The position numbers and the translations under genes were made by a program. From Xanthomonas arboricola pv. juglandis (GTDB lineage: Bacteria; Pseudomonadota; Gammaproteobacteria; Xanthomonadales; Xanthomonadaceae): a stretch of 64,000 nucleotides of DNA. Location of the stretch: positions 1,219,655-1,283,654 of the forward strand of contig NZ_JZEF01000002.1 in assembly GCF_001013475.1 (NCBI RefSeq), written 5' to 3'. Below the pieces are notes generated by a model. That model did no database searches. It was not told the origin of the DNA and saw nothing but the letters and a program-made list of their open reading frames with translations. Below are positions 50,681 through 61,767 of this stretch, piece after piece. How positions within the stretch are numbered: position 1 is the stretch's first letter; each line of letters begins with the position of its first letter.

Positions 50681-52090
50681 ATGTCCAATGTGTCGCAATG
50701 TCGTGCGCCCACGCGCGCGCTGGTGGTCCTGGGTGTGTCCGCGCTGACTTCGCTGCTGGCAGTGCCGGCGTTTGCCGGTCAGGTGAATCTTTCCGGACTG
50801 GATTCGCAGCCCACCCTGGACCGCTTCATCGTCAAGTACAGGGACGGTTCCAGCGCCGCGGTGAGCCCGACCTCGATGCGCGCATCGCTCAATTCGGTCG
50901 CCACCGCCGTGCCGGCACGCGCCGGGCGTGCGCTGGGCCTGAATCACGTGCGTCGTACCGCGCTGGGATCGGAAGTGCTCAAGACCGACCGTGGCCTGGA
51001 CCGTGCCGAGGCCGAGACGCTGATGCGCCGGATCGCCGCCGACCCGAGCGTGGAGTACGTGGAAGTCGATCAGATCATGTACCCGACGCTGACCCCCAAC
51101 GACACCCGTCTGTCCGAGCAGTGGGGCTTCGGCACCACCGCCTCAAGCATCAACGTGCGTCCGGCCTGGGATACCGCCACCGGCACCGGCGTGGTGGTGG
51201 CAGTGATCGACACCGGCATCACCAGCCACCCGGACCTCAACGCCAACGTGCTGCCGGGCTACGACTTCATCAGCGACGCGGCGCGTGCGCGTGACAACAA
51301 TGGCCGCGACAACAACCCGGCCGACCAGGGCGACTGGCGCGCAGCCAACCAATGCGGCTCCGGCGTGGCAGCGGCCAACTCCAGCTGGCACGGCACCCAT
51401 GTGGCCGGCACCATCGCTGCGGTCACCAACAACAGCACCGGTGTGGCCGGAACCGCGTTCAATGCGCGCATCGTGCCGGTGCGTGCGCTGGGCCTGTGCG
51501 GCGGCACCACCTCCGATATTGCCGACGCAATCGTATGGGCATCCGGCGGCACCGTCTCCGGCGTGCCGGCCAATGCCAATCCGGCCGAAGTGATCAACAT
51601 GTCGCTGGGCGGCAACGGCACCTGCTCAAGCACCTACCAGAACGCCATCAACGGCGCGGTGTCGCGCGGCACCACGGTGGTGGTGGCCGCCGGCAACAGC
51701 AATGCCAACGTGGCCAACTTCACTCCGGCCAGCTGCGCCAACGTGATTTCGGTGGCGTCGATCACCTCGGCCGGTGCGCGTTCGAGCTTCTCCAACTTCG
51801 GCAGCACCATCGACATCTCCGGCCCGGGCTCGGCGATCCTGTCCACGCTCAACAGCGGCACCACTACCCCGGGCAGCGCCAGCTACGCCTCCTACAACGG
51901 TACCTCGATGGCGGCGCCGCACGTGGCCGGCGTGGTGGCGCTGGTGCAGTCGGCGGCCAGCCGTCCGCTGACCCCGGCGGCGGTGGAAACGTTGTTGAAG
52001 AACACCGCGCGTCCGCTGCCGGGCGCCTGCTCGGGCGGCTGCGGTGCCGGCATCGTCAACGCGGCCGGCGCGGTCAGCCAGACCCCGTAA
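50681..52090 (+). CDS. Secreted subtilisin-like protease 2, no PPC domain
   Basis: A 469-residue S8 protease, closely related to protease 1 over signal, pro-region and catalytic domain: VVAVIDTGITSHPDL (Asp), SSWHGTHVAGTIAAV (His), VVVAAGNSN and SYNGTSMAAPHVAGV (Ser). Unlike its neighbours it stops right after GGCGAGIVNAAGAV and lacks the linker and PPC domain. The start at 50681 follows AAGGA. The region from about 51840 to 51950 is nearly identical in DNA to the same part of protease 1, a sign of recent duplication or gene conversion. It has its own terminator at 52174. Confidence 0.93.
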   Translation: MSNVSQCRAPTRALVVLGVSALTSLLAVPAFAGQVNLSGLDSQPTLDRFIVKYRDGSSAAVSPTSMRASLNSVATAVPARAGRALGLNHVRRTALGSEVLKTDRGLDRAEAETLMRRIAADPSVEYVEVDQIMYPTLTPNDTRLSEQWGFGTTASSINVRPAWDTATGTGVVVAVIDTGITSHPDLNANVLPGYDFISDAARARDNNGRDNNPADQGDWRAANQCGSGVAAANSSWHGTHVAGTIAAVTNNSTGVAGTAFNARIVPVRALGLCGGTTSDIADAIVWASGGTVSGVPANANPAEVINMSLGGNGTCSSTYQNAINGAVSRGTTVVVAAGNSNANVANFTPASCANVISVASITSAGARSSFSNFGSTIDISGPGSAILSTLNSGTTTPGSASYASYNGTSMAAPHVAGVVALVQSAASRPLTPAAVETLLKNTARPLPGACSGGCGAGIVNAAGAVSQTP

Positions 52091-52455
52091 GACGCCTCGC
52101 GGTGCCAGCGGCTGAGCCGTTGGCAGCGCTGCGGTCTGCGTGATGCGGTGTGTCTGCAGCACGCTCGCTACCCCCATTGCCCCGCCAAAGTGCGGGGCAA
52201 TGGCGTTTTGGGGGCGGCGCTGGAGGATGGGACGGCGCGGTCCTGGTCGCCGCCGGCATCTGCCTTCAACCGGCCACCTTAACCAACCCGGTGGTTCGCC
52301 ACGCCTGGCCAGCGATACCGGCTCAGGTCCGCGCATACCCGGTCGATAGCGTGGGCAGGTGGGCAACGACGCCAGTCGGCGCGCCTCACCACGATGCGAA
52401 GGCGGCACAGGTGTGCCCTCGTTTGCGCCACGACATCCCGGGGAGGGGTCGATCC
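52091..52455 (+). other. 365-base gap between proteases 2 and 3
   Basis: It contains the strong terminator of protease 2 (52174-52209) and, from about 52250, GC-rich sequence with no ribosome site except a GGGAGGGG just before the protease 3 start. No gene is seen. Confidence 0.55.
52174..52209 (+). terminator. Terminator after protease 2
   Basis: CCATTGCCCCGC pairs perfectly with GCGGGGCAATGG over 12 bp around CAAAGT, followed by CGTTTTG. Confidence 0.8.
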
Positions 52456-54153
52456 ATGCGTTACTTACCGTTCAAGGGGCTGCGCCATGTCGCGCTGGCC
52501 TGTGCACTGCTATGCGGCACTGCGCCTGCATTCGCTGGCGACGTCAGCCTGCAGGGGCTGGGGTCGGCGTCCGCCCATCAGCGTTTCATCGTCAGCTACA
52601 AGGACAGCAGCGCCGGCAACCGTGGGCGCCTGAGTGGCTCGTTGCGTGAGATCGCCCGCGCGGTGCCGGCGCGGCGCGGACGGGCGCTCAGCCTGTCGTC
52701 GTCGCGCTGGCTTGGGGTCGGGCCGCAATTGCTGGTGGCCGACCGCGCGCTGGACCGGGTCGATGCGGAAACCCTGATGCGTCGTCTGGCGGCCGACCCG
52801 GCGGTCAAGCGCGTGGAAGTGGACATGCTGCTGCGCCCGATGCTGGTGCCCAACGACAGCCGCCTGCCCGAGCAATGGGCGCTGGGGACCACCAGCGCCG
52901 GCATCAACGTGCGGCCGGCCTGGGACAAGGCCACCGGCAAGGGCGCGGTGGTGGCAGTGATCGATACCGGCGTGACCGCGCATCCGGAGCTGTCGGCCAA
53001 TGTGCTGGCCGGCTATGACTTCATCAGCGACGCCTTCATCGCCCGCGACGGCAATGCGCGCGACACCGACGCCGCCGATCTGGGCGACTGGGCCGCGGCC
53101 AACGAGTGCGGCAGCGGCGCGAGCGCGTCCAGCTCCAGCTGGCACGGCACCCATGTGGCCGGCATCGTCGCGGCCGCCGCCAACAACGGCGCCGGTACCG
53201 CGGGCGTGGCGTTCAATGCCAAGGTGCTGCCGGTGCGCGTGCTGGGCCGTTGCGGCGGCTATCTGTCCGACATCGCCGACGCGATCGTGTGGGCCTCCGG
53301 CGGCACGGTGTCCGGCGTGCCGGCCAATCCGACCCCGGCCAGGGTGATCAATCTGTCGCTGGGCGGCATCGGTTCCTGTTCGACCACCTTGAGCAATGCG
53401 ATCGCCAGCGCGGTGTCACGCGGGACCAGCGTGGTGGTGGCCGCCGGCAACAGCAATATCGACGTGTCCCAGAGCGTGCCGGCCAATTGCCCGAACGTGA
53501 TCGCGGTGGCGGCGACCACCTCGGCCGGGGCCAAGGCCAGCTTTTCCAACTTCGGTCAGGGCGTGGATATCGCCGCGCCCGGGCAGGCGATTCTGTCCAC
53601 GCTCAACAGCGGCAGCACGGCGGTGGGCACCCCAGATTACGCGGTCTACAGCGGCACCTCGATGGCGGCGCCGCATGTGGCCGGCGTGGTGGCGTTGATG
53701 CAGTCGGTGGCGCTCAATCCGCTCAGCGCGGCCAGCGTCGAAGCGATGCTCAAGAGCACGGCGCGTGCATTGCCGGTGGCGTGTCCGCAGGGGTGCGGGG
53801 CAGGGTTGGTCAACGCCGATGGTGCGGTGGCTGCGGTGATCGCCTCGACCACCCTGACCAGCAATGCAGCACGCAGCGGCCTGGCCGCAGCCACCGGTGG
53901 CTCGCTGTATTACCAGGTCAACGTGCCCGCAGGCACGCGCAGCCTGCGGGTGGCGCTCAGCGGTGGTAGCGGCAATGCCGATCTGTCGCTGCGTGCCGGT
54001 GCATTACCGAGCGATACCGCCTACAACTGCCGCACTGCGGTGGTGGGCAATGCCGACAGCTGCACGCTGAGCGCGCCCGCGCCAGGGGTGTATTACGTGC
54101 GGCTCAAGGCCACGCTGGCATTCTCGGCGGTTACGCTGGTGGCCACGTATTGA
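52456..54153 (+). CDS. Secreted subtilisin-like protease 3 with PPC domain
   Basis: A 565-residue S8 protease with signal peptide (LACALLCGTAPAFAG), pro-region and catalytic domain: VVAVIDTGVTAHPEL (Asp), SSWHGTHVAGIVAAA (His), VVVAAGNSN and YSGTSMAAPHVAGV (Ser), then a C-terminal PPC-type domain (SGLAAATGGSLYYQVNVPAG, DLSLRAGALPSDTAYNC, YYVRLKATLAFSAVT). The Gly-rich linker of protease 1 is missing. GGGAGGGG precedes the ATG at 52456. It is the most diverged of the three in amino acids. Secreted, presumably by the type II pathway, and likely active on plant or host proteins. Confidence 0.92.
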   Translation: MRYLPFKGLRHVALACALLCGTAPAFAGDVSLQGLGSASAHQRFIVSYKDSSAGNRGRLSGSLREIARAVPARRGRALSLSSSRWLGVGPQLLVADRALDRVDAETLMRRLAADPAVKRVEVDMLLRPMLVPNDSRLPEQWALGTTSAGINVRPAWDKATGKGAVVAVIDTGVTAHPELSANVLAGYDFISDAFIARDGNARDTDAADLGDWAAANECGSGASASSSSWHGTHVAGIVAAAANNGAGTAGVAFNAKVLPVRVLGRCGGYLSDIADAIVWASGGTVSGVPANPTPARVINLSLGGIGSCSTTLSNAIASAVSRGTSVVVAAGNSNIDVSQSVPANCPNVIAVAATTSAGAKASFSNFGQGVDIAAPGQAILSTLNSGSTAVGTPDYAVYSGTSMAAPHVAGVVALMQSVALNPLSAASVEAMLKSTARALPVACPQGCGAGLVNADGAVAAVIASTTLTSNAARSGLAAATGGSLYYQVNVPAGTRSLRVALSGGSGNADLSLRAGALPSDTAYNCRTAVVGNADSCTLSAPAPGVYYVRLKATLAFSAVTLVATY

Positions 54154-54339
54154 GCGTGCCCGGAGTCCTTCGCCGGTGGGTGCAGGACTTCGGTCTTCCT
54201 TGGGGCGTGATCTTGCATCGGCCATGTGGCGCTGGCGATGCTTCACGCCGCAGCGGACGTGCGTGATCGCTGCCGCAAACAGGAGCCACCTTTGGATTTC
54301 CAGATGCCGGCTGGCACGCGGCGCGGTGTCTCGCCGCGG

Positions 54340-54813
54340 CTAGTCGCAAACACTGCAGGGCCGTGCCTGCAATGCGGTAACGATGCCGTCGCCCGGCAAC
54401 TCCAGCAGCAAACCGCGTTGCCCGGCGTTGATCCACAGCGACGGGGCATCCAGTGCGCTGGCTTCGATCAGGACCGGCGCCTGGCGTTGCTGCCCCAGCG
54501 GGCTGATGCCGCCGACCTTGTAGCCGGTGCGACGCTCGGCATCGGCCACCTCCATCAGGCGCGCCGACTTGCCGTTGCAGGCACTGGCCAGTTTCTTCAG
54601 CGACACCCGGCGATCGCACGGGATCACCACGCACACCGCCTGGTCGTCGACCCAGGCCATCAATGTTTTCAGAACCACATGCGGCGCCAATCCCAAGGCG
54701 TTTGCCGCCTGCACGCCCTTCGCGTCGGCATCGGCCTGGTAAGCGTAGGGATGCAACACATAGGTCACGCCGGCGGCATCCAATGCCCTGGTTGCGCGAG
54801 TGGCCTTGCTCAT
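54340..54813 (-). CDS. ybaK: YbaK-type Cys-tRNA deacylase
   Basis: A 157-residue editing enzyme of the YbaK/ProX fold that removes cysteine mischarged on tRNA-Pro (and Cys from tRNA-Cys). Motifs: TRATRALDAAGVTYVLHPY, LKTLMAWVDDQAVCVVIPCD, the conserved lysine in VSLKKLAS and YKVGGISPLGQQR. The start at 54813 is 4 bases after the stop of the asparaginase-like gene, so they form an operon. Confidence 0.92.
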   Translation of the reverse strand: MSKATRATRALDAAGVTYVLHPYAYQADADAKGVQAANALGLAPHVVLKTLMAWVDDQAVCVVIPCDRRVSLKKLASACNGKSARLMEVADAERRTGYKVGGISPLGQQRQAPVLIEASALDAPSLWINAGQRGLLLELPGDGIVTALQARPCSVCD

Positions 54814-54817
54814 GGCG

Positions 54818-55303
54818 TCAGAGCGATTCGAAGCGGTTGGCGGCGACGTTCTTGCGCACCTTTTCCGGATTCCAGATGCGCCCGTTCATGGCGATGTACA
54901 CGCCGGCCGGCAGCGACTGCACCGCGCCGACCGCGCAGCCGATGTTGAACTCGGCATCGGAGCCGCGAAAGCGCGCCGGATTGAGCGCGCCGGTCATCAC
55001 GATGGTCTTGTCGGCGATCGACTGCAGCACCTTGCCGGTTTCCACCATCGAGTCGGTGCCGTGGGTGATCAGCACGTGGCGCGTCGGCTGGGCGGCGATG
55101 GTGGCGCGCACCAGTTCGCGGTCGGCGTCGGTGATGTGCAGCGAATCCTTGCGGATGATCGGAATCACCGAGAAGCGGAAGGTCACGCCCAGCTCCTTGA
55201 GGATCTGGCCGATCTGCGGGTCGCCGATCTGGTAGTCCGATTTGTCGTCGAAGTAGATCTTGTCGATCGTGCCACCGGTGGTGACGATCAGGAGGTCTTC
55301 CAT
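54818..55303 (-). CDS. Short asparaginase-like protein (N-terminal domain only)
   Basis: A 161-residue protein equal to roughly the N-terminal half of L-asparaginase. The first motif TTGGTID carries the nucleophilic Thr12 and THGTDSM the second catalytic triad residues; both are intact. But the usual C-terminal domain of about 150 residues, which completes the active site between subunits, is missing, and the frame ends cleanly before ybaK. It may be a natural one-domain family that acts on asparagine or another amide, or a non-catalytic sensor. No frameshift is visible. Confidence 0.83.
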   Translation of the reverse strand: MEDLLIVTTGGTIDKIYFDDKSDYQIGDPQIGQILKELGVTFRFSVIPIIRKDSLHITDADRELVRATIAAQPTRHVLITHGTDSMVETGKVLQSIADKTIVMTGALNPARFRGSDAEFNIGCAVGAVQSLPAGVYIAMNGRIWNPEKVRKNVAANRFESL

Positions 55304-55388
55304 TGCTGCGGGTCCTTCAAACGGGCGCGGTGCAGGCCGCGCGAGGGCCGTCATGATACGACCCCGGCGCGGGTGCTGCCCAAGCGGG

Positions 55389-58319
<2,931 letters not shown>

Positions 58320-58320
<1 letters not shown>

Positions 58321-58586
58321 TGCAGGCGGCGCGCTTCGTCGTCACCGGCGTGGTGCAGGGCGTGTGGTTCCGCGCCTCCACCCGCGAGCGCGCGGTTGCG
58401 CTGGGCCTGCGTGGGCATGCGCGCAACCAGCCCGACGGCAGCGTGGAAGTGGTCGCTGCCGGGCCCGACGCCGCGCTGGACGCGCTGGAAACCTGGTTAT
58501 GGCAAGGTCCGCCGGCGGCCAGGGTGGCGGCGGTGACCCGCACGCCCTCCGCGCCGCCGCCGACTGAAGAATTTGTAACTGGCTGA
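58320..58586 (+). CDS. acyP: Acylphosphatase
   Basis: An 88-residue ferredoxin-fold enzyme that hydrolyses acyl phosphates such as carbamoyl or acetyl phosphate. The catalytic Arg is in VVQGVWFRASTRERA and the Asn in RNQPDGSVEVVAAG. Start codon overlaps the upstream stop by one base (TGATG). It is the third gene of the overlapping operon. Confidence 0.93.
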
Positions 58587-58670
58587 GTCGCTGCCAGCCG
58601 GGCAGGCCAACAGACTTACGATGCGTCGCCGATAACCTTGTCAGCGCGATCAGGCGTGCAGGGGGAATGT

Positions 58671-59894
58671 ATGGCCGCTCCATCTCAAGATCACACCGAC
58701 GGGCACGAACTGCCTGCCCGCAACCGTCGCCTGGCGCAGCTGGCGCCATGGCTGTATTTGGGCGTCCTGTCGGGCAGCGGCTGGTTGCTGTTTCTGCAGC
58801 CACAGACCCGCGTGCTGCAGCCAGGGCAGGCGGCCACCAGCTGGCTGCTGGCCTGGATCTTCGGCGGCATCGTGATCGCTGCGGTGCTGTGGAGCCTGAA
58901 GCTCGCACGTCACGGCCTGGGCGCGCCCGCTACCAGCTATCCGCTGTCGGCACGTCTGCCCGATTCCTGGGCCGACGCCTACGCGGCGCTGTTACGCCCG
59001 GCCCCCGCGGCGCCGCTGTCGGCCTCCAGGCCGGATCCTGCCGGCAGCCAGCGCGGCGCAGCCTGGCACCGCTTCGGCGGCGGCATGCTCAGCGTGGAGA
59101 ATTTCGATCCCAACGACGCCACCCGTGCGCCCTGGGACACCCTGGATGCCCAGGCCTGCATCTCGCGTCTGGATGATCTCCGTCCGGCCTGGCAGAACGC
59201 CACCGCCAACCGCGCGCTGCAACAGGAGCGTCGCTACTGGCTGGATGTGGTGCTGTCGCTGCTCGACCACGGCGTGATGCGCCCGCTGCAGGACGGCTAC
59301 CTGCCCGACACCGCCACGCTGCGCACCGAACGTTTCCTGCTCGGCGCCGATGCCGGCCCGATCGTCCTGGCCGAAGTGCCGGCGCTGTTCGCACGTCGCC
59401 TGGCGCTGGCGATCGAGACCATGCCGGCCCCGCAGCGCGAGGCCGCCGGCGTCCAATGGCGTCTGCTGCAGCAATTGCACGGCCTGGTTGCCGAGAGCCG
59501 CATGCTGGACGAGCGCTCGCAGGTCATCCAGGTGCTGGCGTGGAATCCGGATGTGGACCTGGATCAGGTCGAAGTGGCCTACATCCTGGCTGCCGAGTAC
59601 CGTCAGGGCATGCGCGACTGGTTGCGCCGCGCCGCGCTGGTGCGTCTGCCCGACAGCGCGCTACGCCTGGACGAAGTGCTGCTGTCGTCCTGCAGCCCGC
59701 TCGGTGCGCAAGCCGACGACGTCGACTACATCGAAGCGATGCGTCCGCTGCACCGCGGTTTCATGCAGCTGTTCAGTCAGCGCCTGAGTCAGCTGGTGCT
59801 GCAGGCCGAGCAGGCCGAGCGCCAGGCCGGCCTGTATCCCTTGCCGCGTGCCACTGCGGCCAGTGACGAGATCTCTCAGGACTGGCCGGCGTAA
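58671..59894 (+). CDS. Unrecognised 407-residue membrane-anchored protein
   Basis: Begins at 58671 after GGGGGAATGT. The N-terminus is hydrophilic (about 1-25), then two transmembrane helices (PWLYLGVLSGSGWLLFLQP and WLLAWIFGGIVIAAVLWSL), then a cytoplasmic domain of about 320 residues rich in Leu, Ala and Arg with helices (QERRYWLDVVLSLLDHGVM, QRLSQLVLQAEQAERQAGLY). I do not recognise a family and see no catalytic motif. Its last 19 bases overlap the 3' end of the converging ppk2 gene. Could be a scaffold or sensor. Confidence 0.7.
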   Translation: MAAPSQDHTDGHELPARNRRLAQLAPWLYLGVLSGSGWLLFLQPQTRVLQPGQAATSWLLAWIFGGIVIAAVLWSLKLARHGLGAPATSYPLSARLPDSWADAYAALLRPAPAAPLSASRPDPAGSQRGAAWHRFGGGMLSVENFDPNDATRAPWDTLDAQACISRLDDLRPAWQNATANRALQQERRYWLDVVLSLLDHGVMRPLQDGYLPDTATLRTERFLLGADAGPIVLAEVPALFARRLALAIETMPAPQREAAGVQWRLLQQLHGLVAESRMLDERSQVIQVLAWNPDVDLDQVEVAYILAAEYRQGMRDWLRRAALVRLPDSALRLDEVLLSSCSPLGAQADDVDYIEAMRPLHRGFMQLFSQRLSQLVLQAEQAERQAGLYPLPRATAASDEISQDWPA

Positions 59895-60658
59895 TCGTCG
59901 ATCGGTTCCAGCACGCCGTAACGTTCCTTGTGCGGCTTGCCGTTCAACGGCGGCAGCTGCAGCGTGTCATCGGGCACCGCGGTGTCCGGGAGCCGATCCA
60001 GCAGATTGCGGATCAGGCTCAACCGGCCGCGCTTCTGGTCGTTGAAATCCACCAGCGTCCATGGCGCATCCGGCGTATGCGTCACCTCGAGCATGCGCTC
60101 GCGCGCGGCGGTGTAGTCCTCGTACTTGCTGCGTGACTGCAGATCCACCGGCGACAGTTTCCAGCCCTTGAGCGGATCTTCCTGGCGTTCGGCAAAGCGC
60201 TGTTCCTGCTCGGCCTGATCCACGCACAGCCAGTACTTGAACAGCAGGATGCCGTCGTCGACCAGCAGTTGTTCGAAGCGCGGCGCCTGCTCCAGAAACG
60301 CGTCGTATTGCGCGTCGGTGCAATAGCCCATCACCCGTTCCACGCCGGCGCGGTTGTACCAGCTGCGATCCATCAGCACCAACTCGCCGGCCGCCGGCAG
60401 GTGCGCCACATAGCGCTGGAAATACCATTGCGTGCTTTCGCGGTCGTTGGGTGTCGGCAACGCCACCACCCGGCACTGGCGCGGGTTCAGATGGCTGGCG
60501 ATGGCCTGGATCACACCGCCCTTGCCGGCGGTGTCGCGGCCTTCCACCAGTACCAGCGCGCGCTGGTTGGTATGCCGCAGCCAGCGCGCCATGTTGACCA
60601 GTTCCAGCTGCAGCGGTGCCAGCAACTTCTTGTAGGCCTTGCGTTTCAGGTGCGACAT
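59876..60658 (-). CDS. ppk2: Polyphosphate kinase 2
   Basis: A 260-residue one-domain PPK2 that transfers phosphate between polyphosphate and nucleotides. Walker A is EGRDTAGKGGVIQAI, Walker B LVLMDRSWYNRAGVERVM, and the lid region is QEDPLKGWKLSPVDLQSRSKYEDYTAARERML. The length resembles the short class (about 260) acting on ADP or GDP; the exact class cannot be told. Convergent with the upstream membrane-protein gene, with 19 bases overlapping. Confidence 0.93.
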   Translation of the reverse strand: MSHLKRKAYKKLLAPLQLELVNMARWLRHTNQRALVLVEGRDTAGKGGVIQAIASHLNPRQCRVVALPTPNDRESTQWYFQRYVAHLPAAGELVLMDRSWYNRAGVERVMGYCTDAQYDAFLEQAPRFEQLLVDDGILLFKYWLCVDQAEQEQRFAERQEDPLKGWKLSPVDLQSRSKYEDYTAARERMLEVTHTPDAPWTLVDFNDQKRGRLSLIRNLLDRLPDTAVPDDTLQLPPLNGKPHKERYGVLEPIDDYAGQS

Positions 60659-60688
60659 GCGCGTTCCGACAGCGATGGAGCGCGCAGG

Positions 60689-61207
60689 CTATTCGCCCAG
60701 ACGTGGACGCAGTGTCGCCAGATTGCAGGGCTTGGTCCGCGCATCCAGCTGCGCACGCACGATCTTTTCCCAGGCCGTGCGGCAGGCCGAGGTGGAGCCG
60801 GGCAGGCAGAACACGAAACTGTGATTGGCCAGCCCCGCAAACGCGCGCGACTGCAGCGACGAGGTGCCGATTTCTTCGACACTGACCGCGCGGAACAATT
60901 CGCCGAAACCGGGCATGGTCTTGTCCAGCAACGGCGTGATCGCCTCCGGCGTGCTGTCACGGCCGGTAAAGCCGGTGCCGCCAGTGATCAGGATGCCGTC
61001 GACCTGCGCATCGGCGATCCACGCAGAGACGATCGCGCGCATGCGGTAGCGATCGTCCGGACACAGGGCGCGCTCGTGCAGCACATGACCGTCGTGAGTG
61101 AGGGCATCGACCAGATAGTCGCCGGAGCGATCATCGGCCAGCGTGCGGCTGTCGGACACCGTCAGCACGCACAGGTGCAAGGGAATGAAGTCGAGATTGG
61201 AAGGCAT
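60689..61207 (-). CDS. moaB: Molybdenum cofactor biosynthesis protein MoaB
   Basis: A 172-residue MoaB/Mog-family protein that adenylates or binds molybdopterin. SDSRTLADDRSGDYLVD begins the fold, and LITGGTGFTGRDSTPEAI is the MPT-binding signature; GSTSACRTAWEKIVRAQLDART completes it. Placed 30 bases upstream of ppk2 on the same strand, so perhaps cotranscribed. No other moa or moe gene is near. Confidence 0.93.
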   Translation of the reverse strand: MPSNLDFIPLHLCVLTVSDSRTLADDRSGDYLVDALTHDGHVLHERALCPDDRYRMRAIVSAWIADAQVDGILITGGTGFTGRDSTPEAITPLLDKTMPGFGELFRAVSVEEIGTSSLQSRAFAGLANHSFVFCLPGSTSACRTAWEKIVRAQLDARTKPCNLATLRPRLGE

Positions 61208-61767
61208 GCCCCAAGCCTAGCGAGCCGGAACGACCGGGTACAGCACCACGGCGTGAAGCCGCACAACGTTGGTTGCCGGCGGGGTTCGCTGACACTGGCA
61301 ATTAGCAACTGATAGTTCGTGGCAAATCGATAAGTCGCTCTCCCTGCGGGGCGAGAAGGCACAGCTTGCGCGCCCGTGGTGTGCGTGCCGCCGAGCGCCC
61401 ACGCCGCAAGATTGGACGTCCCTCTCCCGCCGGGAGGAGGGGGTGGGGTGAGGGTACGGCGAAGCAAGATGCCTGTCGGTACTCGCTTCGGTGAGGGCGG
61501 CAGCGCGGCCGGGGAATCGGCTCCTCGGCTCGGCAGACATCCTGTCTGACTCGCCGCCGCGGCACATCCCTGTGCCGCTCTCCGCCAATCCCCGGCCACG
61601 CTGCCGCTCTGCACGTTGTTTCCATGACCTGAAAAGGTCTCGAAGAAACTCAGTGACGCTTTCAAGCACCTCTCCCGCAGGGGCGAGGAGGCACAGCTGG
61701 GCGCGCGTGCCTTGGGGTGAGGGTGCGGCGGAAGACAGCCATCTAGTTTGAAAAGGCGAGCAGCCCG
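61208..61767. repeat. 560-base spacer with CTCTCCC-type repeats
   Basis: Between the divergent moaB and the end of the OGT gene. It carries three related C/G-rich pieces: CTCTCCCTGCGGGGCGAG (about 61339-61356), CCTCTCCCGCCGGGAGGAGG (61421-61440) followed by GGGTGAGGGTACGGCG, and CCTCTCCCGCAGGGGCGAGG (61671-61690) with GGTGAGGGTGCGGCG after it. The pieces share GAGGCACAGC and GGGTGAGGGT. Dispersed, no coding signal; frames across it are not protein-like. Confidence 0.7.

Noticed and set aside
54818-55303. Frameshift in the asparaginase-like gene
   Set aside because: The downstream DNA in all frames up to ybaK (4 bases) cannot encode the missing domain, so this is a true short gene at this locus rather than a simple frameshift.
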